Shown here piece by piece: positions 41,379 to 55,651 of a DNA stretch of 64,000 nt. The notes under the pieces are model-generated. The model was not told the origin of the DNA. It did not search any database and worked only from the letters and a program-made list of their open reading frames with translations. This DNA is from Calonectria ilicicola (Eukaryota; Ascomycota; Sordariomycetes; Hypocreales; Nectriaceae): the NCBI GenBank assembly GCA_020809705.1, contig CP085825.1, forward strand, positions 3,472,001-3,536,000. Direction: 5' to 3'. Position 1 is the first letter of the stretch. Each line of letters opens with the position of its first letter. The translations under genes and the position numbers were made by a program.

Positions 41379-44300
41379 ATGGGCAAGATTATCAAGCCGA
41401 TGCAGCAGAAGCACAAGGAGACCTTGGTACGCTATCTAATCTGACTTACCCCCACCAATATAAATGCAATGTTACTAACCACCTGGAATAGTCTCCTTGG
41501 CTGAAGAGCTACGTCGACTCAGCCTCTTCAACCCCTCTGCCCCTCTTGCCACAGCACCTCGCTAGTTTTCCATCTCGATGGCCATTCGGACGAGGCGATT
41601 TATACCACTGGATACCCTTATTGAACCGATTCGACAGCATACTAGAGCGCTTTTGTGTGACCTACAAGCTGAATGAAGGACCCCAGCCCCGCGAGTTCGG
41701 ATGTGATGTGCTCCTCAATCAGACCAAGGAGTCGGAGTTCAGTAATGAGAGACAGTGGTCTATGGAGGAGTTGTCTGACCTCGACTTCCCTGTCGATGGG
41801 GACCGACAACTCATCGAAACTGTCCTTAGGTTCACTCGCATGCTCCTGGAGCACTGCGGCAATAGAAGCATCTATGCCAGTAGTGCTCATCTCAATGACC
41901 TCCTCCACACCACCTCATTGACGGTGCTTATTGCCACGCTGGAGGTCGGTTCTGAGTTGGCCCAGAGATATCAAGCATCCGTCAAACGGATTGGCAACGC
42001 CTCTAGACAGATTAGCACAGCGTTGCTCGCCAACCATTATAATATTGACCTTGACCGCGTGCAGCAACTGGCTCTGCCCTTCGTCAAAACTCCTTTCGTC
42101 AGCCTTTCTGATTCCATCCCTACTCAAACTCCTGGCTCAGCTAAGGGCAAGGAACGAGCCCAAGGCAGCAGCCCCAAGACAATTACGTCGATGCACGCAA
42201 ATGACCTGGTTGCCCTCGCCTCAACTGATGACAAACGATGGAGTAACTGGGGAGATGTCAAGGTGTCGTATTATCCCCAGAGCACGACCCAGGAGCCTGT
42301 TGCTGTTGCCGACCCTGGTCGTTCGTCGGCTCCATCCACCCCTACTCCCCTCAGACGGAGCTCTACAATGACTTCGCACCAAACCCCAAAGGCACGAACC
42401 AATTTCGACGATTCTTCCCCCTTAGGACCTCGCACTCCCGGAATTGCTGACGAATCTGCGGCGCCGGGACCGAAATCGTTTGAGCTACCCCAGTCTCAAG
42501 TGACATCAATACCGGTATATGATTTGGTTTCTAAATGCCCAGGTGATATGCCTGCAGCATCTAAATATGAGGCTTTCCATCGTATCAGAGCTGCTAAAGT
42601 TCTCATGGGCCCACGCGACGAGCGACAAAAATTATTGGCGGTGCGGTTATTGGCGATCACTAACTTGGCATATATCCATACCGAGACCAACTTTATCGAA
42701 AAGGTCCTTCGCCAGGATTCCGACGAGACTCGGAGGTTCCAGTTGGTTTACCAGCTAGCCGAACTGATACATCCTTCTACCGATGGGTCCATCAGCATCC
42801 CCATCTGGCTGCAGTCAGTTGCGCTGGCTTTGTTAGAGGCGATTTCCAATTTCCATGCTCGATGCCAAGACGTTCTGTCCGCGTTGAACGCTAATGTCAA
42901 CCATGGAATCCTCCTTTACGTTATCCGAAAGGCAGTTGCTGGTATGAAGGAGGACAATGATAGCGATAAGGGTGACCAAGTTACTGAAATGGATGAGTGG
43001 CGCAACAACCTCTTCTCTCTTACCCTTCATTTATCGATGGCGACTCGTGTCGGTAGTGAAATGGTGACTGCAGGTCTAATGGATATCTTGGTTGAAATCC
43101 TTAGCATCCGATCTGCTGTTGCACAAAGAAACCATTCAATGGTCCTTGCCTTCCTGGATGGTCTTATTTGGACCTACCAGAATGCTTTTTCAGCATTTTT
43201 CAACGCTAAAGGCTTGGATGCTGTGGCCCAGTTGGTTGTCGACACTGTCACGGAAGCCCAGACGCTTCAGAAATCTGGTCAAGGCATTGCCCAAGGGCAA
43301 CAGTCCGGTGCCGTGGATTATGAGATTCCTTACTACCAACAGCAAACTTTGAAATGGCTCTTGAAGTTTGTTCATCATATCATGTCCAACTCGTACAGTT
43401 ATGGTGGTAATACAGATCGCCTGCTTCGCAATTTGGCTGACAAGTCTGATCTATTGGGAAGTCTGCGTGCCATCATCGAGGATAAAAAGAGTTTTGGTTC
43501 GGTAGTTTGGACAAATTCAGTCACAATTCTCAGCGACTTCATCAACAATGATCCTACTAGCTTCGCAGCTATCTCTGAATCTGGCATGATTAGAACCTAC
43601 CTTGAAGCCATCACGGGTAACCCTCTTCCCAAGGAAGCCATCGAAGAGCAGAAGGCGAATGAGAGAGAGGGCGAAGAATCAGACTCCCCCGATAGCTCTA
43701 CTCCATCCATTCTCGACCAAGATACGCGGCCGCACCCGCCCTCGGAAGAAACCTTACAGCAAAGATCGCGTGGCTCTTTGGCTTCTGGAATCCTCCCATC
43801 CACGGATGCCATCACAGTCGTTCCACAAGTCCTTAACTCAATTTCCTTGAACAATGCGGGTATGAAACTGGTTGTTGCCTCTAAAGCTTTTGAAGGCTTC
43901 CTGGAAATTTTTGAAAGTCCTGCCCATGTCCGGTGCATGGAGGTTGATAATGATTTGGCGAATAATGTCGGTGCTAGCTTCGATGAACTTGCTCGACATC
44001 ACCCTCCTTTGCGAACATCGATTTCAAATGCCGTCATCGACATGGTTGCTCGCATCCGCTTTCTGGGTATTGACAAGGCGAGAACTGAAGGTTGGGGCGC
44101 CAGGCTACTTCTTGTTGATTCGGATGGCAAGACGGTCTCGGTTGACGAAAACGCTGCCTTTACGCCTGTTGAAAAACCATCTAACCCGGCGAAAGAATCT
44201 AATGCCCCAGGAGACGGTGATGTTGACATGTCTGATGCTGCTCCTTCGCGGGATGCACCGGTAGAGGCCCAAGTTGATAGCCGTGCGGATTCACCTCAGC

Positions 44301-47300
44301 AATCAATAACTCCGTACATCTTTGCTCTTGCAAGTTTCCTCACATCTTATGTGTCGAATTCGATCTTGAAAGCAAACTTTGTCCAGAGCGGTGGCCTTGA
44401 GCTGTTACTTGACATATGCGAATCTCCAAGTCTACCAACCAACTTCGGCGATTCTCTTGCCTCAAGGGTTCTCAACCAAGTTGTTTCAGTGCTGATTGAA
44501 CATTCCCCTATCCGAGGACTTCCTTCTCTTCTTGGTCGTGCCCAGTCTGCTATTGATGCTCTGCAGCCCCTGGCATCAAAGACCGAGGCAGTCCCGCCCT
44601 ACTTTGCAAATTTCCTGTCCACAGATCTCAGTTCAGTTTATAAAAACGAAGAACAATCCGAGGTCACCAAGAATGGGACAAAAATCATCAAGGCACTCTT
44701 AAATGCACAGACCTTTATCAAAATCATCTCGGATTGTTTCCCGACGTCCCGTTCCAACGCTCTGCAATTTTATCCGGTCAATGTTTACGACTATTACCTT
44801 AGTCTCGTCAAGTCAATTGGTCCTTTGTTGCGTGGTTTACTTGCAGAAGAAGCAGGGGAACTGACTGTGGTTCCCCAACACTGGTCCTTTAGGCGTCATG
44901 GTCCTTTGGCTGAAGGCATCACCGGAGGCAGTAACGTCGATGCTGAAGTTGATGAGAGCACTTCATTGCCAGATATGATCAACAGTTCTGGAAACTGGCA
45001 AACCAGAAGTGAGACAGCTGATTCAAGCCCTAGCCGTCCAACAGAGGAGGAGCAGGCCAGTCCCCGTTTCCAGAACTATGATACCCTTCGGGTTCTTCTC
45101 CACCCTATGATCCCTACGACTTTCCCTCTCTTCCAAACCCTCGGAAAGGCCTTGTTGCCTCGCCGTGAACGAGACCCCCGGGATCAGTACCCAAGACCTC
45201 GCCACCTAGAAATTGCTCGAGCTCTTGCCGATACCGTTTTGAGCCAGCTCAGACCGTCTGTTGCGACTCCCGAACCCACATCCAAGGATTATCATTTCTG
45301 GATTATTATGCTCCACACTATCACAGAGATGTTGATTGATCATCCATCTACACGACCAAGCGACCGTTCAAATGTTCAGATTATCATGCCTGTGCTTCTT
45401 GCGTTCAAAGAAGAGGGCGGTCTAGAAGTTTTGAACTCAATGCTGAAGGTATTTTCTCAGGCCATTCAAGATGATACGGATGCCACCTCAGACAAATCAT
45501 CTAAGTCTAAGGTTGCTGCGTTTGGGCTTAAGAAGATTCTCGATTTGTACCTGACACTGGTGAATGGGAAGTATCTTACGGAAACTAGCAACTACTTCAC
45601 TCTCCAGCCCCGCTCAGTGGACAGGTCGCAACAGCCTGTCCTTTACCATCAAATCGTTGTCGAGTTTCGCGCTGCTGTACTTCCCGAGATCACGGCTCTT
45701 TGGGAATCTAACTTTGTTGAAAAAGTGCCTCACCAAACAGTGATCCGCTTATTGGACATTCTCAAGGTTATTGCTGCGGGCGAGCATGAACCTCAACAGT
45801 CTTCCAGAGACAAGCCACCTTTCCAACTCTTTAAATACACTGATGTTCGGTTTGATTGGCGAGCTTGCCGAGGCGTTGTCGAAGATCTTTTGAGCAGAGG
45901 GTATGATGCCGATTTAGTGCATGAGGCTGTATACCGAGCCAATGGAAACAGTGCGAATGCTCGAGATTATTGCGCGGCTCATAAGGCTGGACTTTCTGGA
46001 CCTCGAAACCCCATTCCCATTGAAGATTCCGACACATCGAGCTTAAGTGAGACCAGCAGTGGCACCAATGCCGAACAACCCAGTGCTCCTAGCACGGCTG
46101 AACCAGATCGCATGTCTCTGGATGGCCCACCTGAGCTTGCCCCGCCTGATCTTGCGGATCGGTTCTTGGGAGATGCGTTGGGAGAAATCATTGATCGCTC
46201 ATCTCAGGCGACGGATGAGACTCGCGAGACTCGCGAGACCCCCGGCATGCCCAATGATTCTGGTCCTGCTGATACCTCGTCACAAAATATTGCAGAAGCG
46301 ACGACCGAACAGGCTCCTGAAGTCCAACTAGCTGTCACAAAAGAGGATGTCGATAAATACCGTGAGAAGCTGCGCGAGAACCTGATAGATAGGTGTCTCG
46401 ATGTGATCCGGGCGCACCCCGAGACCGCGATTGAAATCTCCGAGCTCATCCAAGTCATTGTACTCCGACCACAGAATAGCGATGCTCATGAGGATGTCGG
46501 CGCGACTTTGACTTTGGCACTCTCCTCATTGGCTCTTGATGACGAAGACAAAAAGCGAAACGGAAAATGCATTGCTGCTTATGCTCACTTACTTGCCTTG
46601 TTGCTTCAGGATGAGAGTTTCTTCGAAAACAATACCGAAACTCTCAAAGAGAGAATCGATGAGTATGTGGCTTTCTTGAAGATACCCCCCTCTACGTCTA
46701 CTGAAGAGATGCCTCCATGGATTCCATATATACTCTTGGTCGTTGAGACACTTCTATGCCACGATGAGCGACCGGTTGCGGTCCAATGGAAAGCGCCTAA
46801 ATCCTTGGATGAACCCGTAACCCCCCCTGTGATCCAGCAGCGCGACCCCCTAGTCGATGATACCCAACGAGGTGAAGTACTTGAATCGCTTTTAGAACTT
46901 CTCCCACGAGTTGGGAAGGAAGAGACTTTGGCGGTTGCAGCTCTCAGGGTGCTCGTAATCTTGACCAGGAACCGACGGTTGGCCAAGTTGGTTGGAGATA
47001 AGAAGAATCTGCAACGGCTGTTTCTTATGGCGAAGCAACTGTCAGGTTCAGGCTCAGAACGTTTCAAGCAAACGAAGTTATCAGCACACATCATGACTAT
47101 TCTTCGCCATATTGTAGAAGACGAGGAGATCATCAAGCAAATTATGCGTGCTGAAATCAAGACTAGCTTCCCGAGTCTTCAGCGCAATAACCGTGGCCAT
47201 TCGGATGTTGCCAACTATCTGCGAGCAATGGCGCCAATTGCACTTCGTGCACCTGACTTGTTTGTTGAAGTCACCAATGAGATGCTGAAATTCTCTAGGT

Positions 47301-50300
47301 GGACTTCTCAAACGGGTGATGCGTCTCGCCCCCTGCCTCTGGTGTTAAAGGAGCAAACCGAGCAAGCCACTGATAAGCCCGAAGAACCAGCACAAAGCAA
47401 TCAGGAACCTATTGCTGAAGAGATCAAACAGTCCACTGAGCCCATGGATAAAGAAATGCCTGATGTACCCAAGTCGCACCATGATAGCAAACGACCTGTG
47501 GTTGAAAACCCGGATGGTGTCATCCACTTTCTTCTTTGCGAATTAGTCAACTACCGCGAGGTAGAGGACAAGGAAGTACCGCAGCCCGAAAAAGACACCA
47601 AGCCAGAGCCCCAATCCGGAGCGGAGACACCTTCGTCTTCCAAGGAGACTCCTGGAGTGGATGCCAAGGACAAGAAGCCCACCAAGCCCGTTTTCAAAGC
47701 TGAAGAACATCCGATCTTCGTCTACCGTTGCTTCTTGCTGAATTGTTTGGCTGAGCTGCTTCAGAGTTACACCAGAACAAAGATGGAGTTTATCAACTTT
47801 AAGCGCAGTGCACCCTTGACGACCAGCACTCCAATCAAGCCTCGATCCAGCGTCCTGAATTATTTGATTTACGATTTGCTCTGCCAAGGCAATCTTAGTG
47901 GCACAGTAGATAGTATTGCCTCGAAGAAGAAGGCTGCCACTTCTGCACAAGCACAGAAAGTTCTGGTTGCACTGGTTGCAAAGACTAGCGAGAAAGCTCC
48001 CGATCGTGGAACAGACAAGTTCGCTTACGATGAAGAACCAGACCTGCTCTTTGTTCGTAAATTCGTTCTTGACACAATGCTGAAGGCATACGAGAGGGCT
48101 CCCATCTCAGACGAACCTCTTGAAATCCGATATTCTCGGATGCAGTGTCTAGCCGAGTTGATGAATTACATGGTTGGCGAGAGAGACAAGGAACAAAGTT
48201 CTGGTCGTGGTTCTGATAATATCCAGGCCCGATCACACGCTCAATTGCGTCGTCTGATGTACGAAAAGGGCTACTTGGACAAGTTGACAACATCAATTGC
48301 CGAAATCAACCTCAATTACCCAGGGGTGAAACGTGCCATCAAGTACATCCTGCGTGTTCTTCGAGTGCTTACAGAGACAGCCAAGGAGTTGAGTCATTCC
48401 AATATTTTGCCATCTGATGGCCTCTCTGATAACGGAGATGATGAAATCGCCTCCACATCCTCACTTTCCGATTTGGATGATGATCGAGAAGAAACTCCTG
48501 ACTTGTATCGAAACTCTGCCCTTGGAATGCTCGAACCACGAGGGGAGGATGATGATTCCGATGAGGACGAGGACGAAGATGACGAAGACATGTACGGAGA
48601 CGAATATGATGACGATGAAATGGATTATGGGGAAGATGATATATCCGAGGATGCTGAGGACAACATCAGTGACGAGGATGAGGAACTTAGCGAGATGGGA
48701 GAGATCGAAGGTCTCCACGGTGAGCCTGGTGTCGTCGAAGTTATCATGGATGAAGATGATGAAGACGAAGATAGCGACGACGATGAGGACGATGAGGACG
48801 ATGATGAAGTCGAATCTGCTGACATGGAAGACGTCGAAGACCAAGTAGAGATTGTTGACGAAGAGGGCAATCCGATTGAGGATGATGGAAACTCTGGCTG
48901 GGAGAGTGCGAGCGGTGACGAGGATGATGACGAGGCAGACGAAGATGAGCTCGATTACGATGCCGATATTCATCAGCCTCACCGTATTGACCTTGGTGGA
49001 GTCGTTCTCGATGGCATGACCCAAGCGCTGATGGGAACCAACGGTCTGTATGACCCGGATATGGATGGCCCCGGTGACCATTTTATGGAGGAGGGTCACG
49101 ACGAAGATGGTGAGTGTGACGTGAACAGGTCATTTGAAGTAACGAGGCTGACCGTGGCTAGATGACGAAGATGATGAGGAAGATATGGAGGACGAAGAGT
49201 ACATTTATGATGACGATTACCCTCGTGAGTTGTCATCAGTGACTCGCAATACTCGCCCACTGACTCTTGCGTTAGTTGATGAAGAACCTCCGCCAATGCC
49301 CGCTCTTGGATGGGACGGCCTCAATCCCGAGGGCGATGACCGTCGTCAAATGTTTTTAATGGACAGCCAAAACAGAAGAAGACTGGCCACTAGAATTGAG
49401 AATCGAAGTCCTTTCCCTCCAGGCTTCATGGTTGGTGGCAACAGAGATACTATTGGAGGTAAGGCTTATTATTGCATGTATGTGGTTTGATGCTAACTCT
49501 TTTCCCAGACTTCCGTAGCTATTTCTCGCGAACCCATCGTTCTGGCGGGCCCCAGTCAAACTCAGATGATGGTGCGAACCCTCTCCTACGTCGTACCGAC
49601 CAAGGACGTGATGCCTCGCAACGTCCCGGCCATCACCACTCGATTGGACTGAGAATACCGGAGGGCATGTTTGGATCTGGCCACCGTCATGTGATTGACG
49701 GACCTATGGGATTCCTTGGGGAGCTCATGGAGTTTCTCCCTATTATGGGCCGAAACGGCCAGCACGCATTCCACTTGCAGATCACCGGTCCTGGAGGCAC
49801 ACAGAGTGCACGAGATTTTATCCGGTCTAGAACCGAGCAGAGGAGAGACGGGCCAGCACAAGAGCCTCACCAAGCCGTCTCTTTCTCCATCGAGTCCACA
49901 TTGGATCGTTACCAAGAGGAAGCCAGAATGATCTTTGGGTTGGGCTATCCTGCCGAGTCCTCAAAGCTCTTTAACGGCATCGTTGCTCTACTTACACCGG
50001 CCGCTATTGAGTTGGAAAAGAAGGTCAAGGCCGAGGAGGCTGAGACCCTGAGGCGTCAAGAGGAAATCCGCAAAAGACTTGAAGAGGAACAGCGACTAGC
50101 TCGAGAGGCCAAAGAGGCAGAGGAGAAAGCGGAGAGAGAGAAGAAAGAGGCAGAAGAGCGTGAGGCAGCAGAGAGAGCGGCCTTGGAAGCCGCCGCCAAT
50201 AATGCTCAAGTTGAGCCTGTTGACAGTCAGGGCGAAGGCACTGCTATGGAAGGCATCGAATCGACCGAACAGTCTCGCCAGGACAATGCGGGTCTTGATA

Positions 50301-53300
50301 CTGAGCCAGTATCTTCATCCAATGAGCCGCGTGTCATGACAACCATTAGAGGCGAGGAAGTCGATGTGACTGAATTGGGTATTGATCCGGATTACCTTGC
50401 CGCCCTGCCTGAGGAATTCAGAGAGGAAGTCATTGCCCAGACTGTTAGCACAAGGAGATCCCAGGCACGAGAGGAGGCCACGGCCGGGGAATCAACTGAA
50501 GTCTTCCAAGAATTCCTTGACGCTCTGCCAGAGGAACTACGCTTAGAAATTGCCCAGCAGGAACGTCAAGAGCAGCGCCGCCGGGCTCGCGAAGACCAAA
50601 GCCGCCAGGCTGCCACTTCCGGTGGTAATCAACCTGTCGTACCAGACATGGATACTGCAAGCATTCTCCTTACTTTCCCTCCGGAACTCCGAGAACAGGT
50701 CCTAATGGACCAGGGTGAGGATATTATGGACCAACTCCCACCAGAGATGGCAGCTCAAGCGAGAGCTCTCACACAACACAACCACCCTGTCATCGCAGGA
50801 CGAAGCCCACCGGGCGTTGGCCGAGCACCACCACCTGAGCGACCAGATCAGTCCTCCGCCAACAAGGTGCAGCGCCGTACAGTAGTTCAAATGCTTGACA
50901 AAGCTGGTGTTGCAACACTCCTACGGTTGATGTTCATTGCTCAGCAAGGATCCATTCGGAACTATTTATTCAGTGTATTTGCTGATGTCTGTGAGAACCG
51001 ACAAAACCGGCTTGAAGTGATCAGCACGCTTCTCCAAATTTTGCAGGATGGAAGCACAGATATGAGTGCCGTTGAGCGAAGTTTCGGCCAACTCTCCTTG
51101 AAAGCCAGGAAGCCCAAGGATAAAGTCGACAAGGAGACTGAGCAGAAGACACCGCAAGCTCTTAAGAGGAGCATGACGACATTGAGTGCTCCTACCGGCA
51201 ACGTCTCCCAGACCAACTCGGAAACGTCCCCCCTCTTGATTGTGCAGCAATGCTTGGATCTCCTGGTGGACCTTAGCACCAAGAACCCTCATATTCCTTG
51301 GTTGTTCTTGACCGAGCATGAAATTGTCGGATCAACTCTTAAGCGCTCGCTCGGCCGCAAAGGAAAGGCCAAGGACTCCAAGGCGCATAAATACGCCATC
51401 AACTCTCTTCTTTCTCTCCTTGATCGCGATTTAGTCATGGAAAGCTCCGTGGTTATGACACATCTTGCAGACCTACTGAATCGGGTGACTTTGCCTCTTC
51501 AGAATCTTGAACGCCGCCGCAAAGAAGCTGAAGACGGGGAGGAGCAACAGCAAAAGGATGAAGAGAACAAGACTGCCGAGGCCCCCACTGAACAGCCGAC
51601 CGCTAATACAACAAATCAGTCAAACACTGTTGAAGCTGAATCATCAGAGAACGTAGGTGGTGACGAGGCCACTAAAGAGCAAGAGAAGAAGGAATCTGCC
51701 CAGAAGAAGCTCCGTCAACTACAACCACCCGTCATCCCAGCCCAGAATCTTACTCTGGCTGTGAGGATCTTTGTTGCCCGGGAATGCAGTTCCAAGACTT
51801 TCCAGAACACCATCTCGACAATTAAAAACTTGTCTGCTATTCCCGGAGCCAAAGCAGTGTTTGGACAGGAGCTTGTTCATCAAGCGCGACTACTAAGCGA
51901 GAATATTGTGTCAGACTTGGATGACCTCTTGCCGCATATTGAAAAAGCATCCTCTGGCACAGAGATCCAGGGTGTTGCTTTGGCTAAGTTTTCTCCTGGA
52001 GCATCTGAACAGAACAAACTTCTCCGTGTTTTGACTGCCCTGGATCATTTGTTTGATAGCAAGAAGAAGTCAGATGAGACTGAATCCGACAAAGGAAAAG
52101 ACGAGAGAGCTGATCTCGTTACTTCCCTGTATCACAATTCAACTTTCTCGGCTATGTGGGAGAAGTTGAGCGCCTGCTTGAGCGCCATCCGCAAGCGCGA
52201 GAACATGCTCAATGTTGCAACAATTCTTCTCCCCCTCATAGAGTCCTTGATGGTTGTGTGCAAGAATACAACAACAAGCGATGACCCTTCACAGGCCAAG
52301 GAGATGGTATTGTCCAGCCCCGCACCTGAATCACGCACGGCAAGCCTCTTCTTTAACTTCACGGAAGATCATCGAAGGATCCTCAACGAGCTCGTGAGAA
52401 ACAACCCGAAACTCATGTCTGGCACCTTCGCTTTGTTAGTCAAGAACCCGAAGGTCCTTGAATTTGACAATAAGCGCAATTACTTCAACCGCAGTGTTCA
52501 TTCACGGTCGGGCAATAGCCAAAGTCGTCCTTCTTACCCACCACTGCAACTCTCGGTCCGACGCGAGCACGTTTTCCACGATTCATTCAAATCACTCTAC
52601 TTCAAGTCGGGTGATGAGATGAAATTTGGAAAGCTAAATATTCGATTCCACGGAGAAGAAGGAGTGGACGCCGGTGGTGTCACTCGTGAGTGGTTCCAGG
52701 TCCTCTCTCGACAGATGTTTGATCCCAACTATGTCTTGTTCACGCCCGTTTCTTCGGATCGCACCACATTCCACCCAAATAAGCTTAGTGGGATCAATGA
52801 TGAGCACTTGATGTTCTTCAAATTCATCGGACGAATCATTGGCAAGGCTCTTTACGAGGGCCGAGTGCTTGACTGCTACTTCAGTCGTGCCGTCTACAAA
52901 CGAATTCTTGGCAAGTCAGTTTCCGTCAAGGATATGGAGTCGTTCGACCCCGACTACTACAAATCACTCTGCTGGATGTTGGACAACGACATCACAGATA
53001 TTATCACTGAAACCTTTTCTGTCGAGGATGATGAATTTGGTGTTACTAATGTTGTCGACTTGGTCCCCAACGGACGGGAGATTGCTGTGACTGAAGAGAA
53101 TAAACACGACTATGTTCGCCTCGTGGTTGAGCATAAGTTGTTGTCTTCGGTCAAGGAACAGATGGAGAGCTTCCTAAAGGGTAGGTACCCACTGGCGCTG
53201 TATAAGATACTTAATACTGACTGGCTTATCTAGGTTTCCACGAAATCATTCCGGCCGAGTTGATTGCGATATTCAACGAGCAGGAACTGGAGCTTCTTAT

Positions 53301-53729
53301 TTCTGGTCTTCCTGACATTGATATTGATGACTGGAAGAGCAATACGGAATACCACAATTACAGCCCATCGTCTCAGCAGATCCAATGGTTCTGGCGAGCA
53401 CTTCGATCCTTTGACAAAGAGGAACGCGCCAAATTGCTACAGTTTGTTACTGGAACCAGTAAAGTTCCTTTGAATGGTTTCAAGGAGCTCGAAGGTATGA
53501 ATGGCGTCAATCGATTCAACATCCATCGCGATTATGGCAACAAAGACCGACTGCCTTCTTCGCATACCTGCTTTAACCGTGAGTTCTCTTGACCGCTCTA
53601 TTTTTTTTTCCCTTTAGATATTAATAGAAGACAGAACTTGATCTCCCCGAGTATGAGAGTTACGACATCCTTCGCTCTCAAATTATGAAGGCCATTACAG
53701 CGGGAAGCGAATATTTTGGCTTTGCTTAA
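41379..53729 (+). CDS. tom1: HUWE1/TOM1-type HECT E3 ubiquitin ligase
   Basis: Six exons: 41379-41426, 41492-49109, 49162-49458, 49509-53180, 53234-53578 and 53635-53729. They give 4024 residues, the family's full length. The start [16 protein letters not shown], joined to [11 protein letters not shown], is set by a 16-codon first exon. Long alpha-solenoid (DUF908/DUF913-type) regions fill residues 20-1450. A UBA-like segment lies at about 1465-1515 ([20 protein letters not shown]). A highly acidic stretch of Asp/Glu occupies about 2340-2515, followed by more acidic sequence. Three or four ubiquitin-binding-motif helices fall at about 2940-3070 ([34 protein letters not shown]). The C-terminal HECT domain starts near 3690 ([19 protein letters not shown]), with the catalytic Cys at 3991 (SHTCFN) and the conserved end EYFGFA. 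The enzyme ubiquitinates excess ribosomal proteins and other nuclear clients, as yeast Tom1 does. Confidence 0.97.
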
Positions 53730-54449
53730 TTTCTCAATGATGTTTGCATGGCTGGCGCGGATTGGAGATAGAAAGGATGAAAGGAATGGGGATTATGAGG
53801 TTTTGACACAGGCTAAGGAGAAAATGCCTTGACAAGCCCGTATTGCGTTTTCACCACGCTGGGCATATATGATTCGGGATTGCTTTTTTTTGGACTCACC
53901 TCCAGCCTCTGATTCCACCCTCAGTGGGCTACGCATGAGAGAAGTGCAGGTCTCTCTTGCTATTGGGCCTGAGAGGAGGAAAAAGAGTCTCGGAGATGTG
54001 GAGGATATATTAGGCATTGCATGTATATCATGGTTAAACACGAGTACTAGAAGGAAATAAAAGACGGTATACAGTCAAGTCACTCACTATTGACTCACAC
54101 TTATTGTTGCGGGAGTGTTGGACTGAGCATTGAACTTTTATGTTGAACTACAAAAACTTGATGATGGGCGGACTGCCTTCGGCCACCGAAGACAAGGCAA
54201 TCAATATCTACTTGATATACTTGGGGAACATGGATAAGTCATGTATTCGCAGGGGCAAGCTGAGAGAAGGCAATGCAGACCCGATGTTATGGCGTATGGC
54301 ACGAGTGCATCAATGCATGTTCATTTCCCGAAATGCCTCTAATACATTCGTGATGGGCCTAAAACCAAGCCCTAGAGAATCCCCACTCCCAATGCACGCA
54401 AACAAGACCAAGGTATGATTCCCCTTTTTTTTCATTAAACGCCAGAACC
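53730..54449. other. Convergent 3' spacer
   Basis: 720 bases between the HECT-ligase stop and the eS6 stop. Small frames on both strands show no known pattern. A pyrimidine run at 54421-54432 lies just downstream of the eS6 stop. Confidence 0.45.
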
Positions 54450-55651
54450 TTACTTGCGCATGGAGCTTGCTCGTCGCTTGCGGGCATCGGCCTTCTGGGC
54501 CTTGACCTCGGCCACACGCTTGGCGAGGACCTGAGCGTACTCGTTCTGCATAGGTAGTTAGCATCCAATCTGTGTGTAGAAACCGGTACGTTGGTGAACT
54601 CACGGCCTCGTCCTTGACCTTCTCGGCCTGGCGGCGCTTGAGGGCAGCGCGGTGGCGCTTGTGCTGGAGGCGCTGGGGGGTGACCAGGCGCTGAATCTTG
54701 GGGGCCTTGGTGTAAGGAGACTTGCCCTCACCCTTAGGCTGGACCTCTCGTCGGATGACGTACTTGCGGACCTATATTCCCCATCCAGATTAGTATTCAA
54801 TATTTCGATATTTGGTACTCGTTCCCGCTGCCTCCAACTGGTGGAGGCAGGGGTTTCCTCTCACACTCTACCCAGACTGGCAGCTGATCCACTGCAGTTC
54901 TGGGCAGGCGATGACCGAGTATGGGCGTAGGGAGTAACATACATCGTCATCCTTGGTGAGGCCGAAGAACTTGCGGATCTTGGTGGCGCGCTTGGGACCG
55001 AGGCGCTTGGGGTGGACGACGTCGGTCAGACCGGGGATGTCGTTGTCGCCCTGCTTGACGATGCTGAGAGCAAGGACGGACAGATCCATGCCGACGATGC
55101 AGCCACGGACAGACTTGCGCTTGCGCTCACCAGTGCGGCGGGCACGGTAGCAAGAGTGGCCGTCGGAGAGGAGGAGGCGGACACGGGTAGGGTGCATGAC
55201 GCCCTGCTTCATGGGGAAACCCTGCTTGTCGTTGCCTCCAGTGATGCGGAAGATGTAGCCCTTGAACTCATCACCGATGGAGTCACCGGGAACCTCAGCG
55301 CCCATCTATTTGGAAAAAGAAAAAAAATGTTAGCTCGTCCGAATGGCGGTTGGGTATTCTTGATGTCTTCTCGAAATTCGATGCGAGGCGCCAAGATGGT
55401 CGGAAGGGGGTTTGACGTACGCGCTTCTCCATGAAGACACGGAGCTTACGCTCATCCTCAATCTCGATGAGCTTCTGGCTGCCATTGGCAGGGTAGGAGA
55501 CGTTCAACTGTTGACGGGCGAGTTAGCGAATGTTGACGAGGGGCCTCGAGCGCGCAAAGACGGGAATCGGCGACAACCAGAGCATGGTCGCGAACGTCCG
55601 CGTCGAAATGGGTGCTGTCGGCATGAATTGGAACCGTGTGCGTACCTTCAT
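54450..55651 (-). CDS. rps6: 40S ribosomal protein eS6
   Basis: Five exons: 55646-55651, 55421-55507, 54943-55305, 54604-54771 and 54450-54545, giving 239 residues, the standard fungal size. The first exon contains only ATG AAG; the protein continues [16 protein letters not shown] in exon 2. The body has [39 protein letters not shown] and [20 protein letters not shown]. The C-terminus [11 protein letters not shown] carries the paired serines phosphorylated by AGC kinases downstream of TOR in fungi and animals. The gene is more intron-dense than its neighbours and its introns (58-171 bases) are longer than average here, a known feature of ribosomal protein genes. It is divergent from CTF8 across a 438-base spacer. 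Confidence 0.97.

Noticed and set aside
48461..49099. Hydrophobic 212-codon antisense frame that looks like a membrane protein
   Set aside because: It is the reverse reading of the Asp/Glu-rich tract, where GAY/GAR codons become Ile, Phe, Val and Leu codons.
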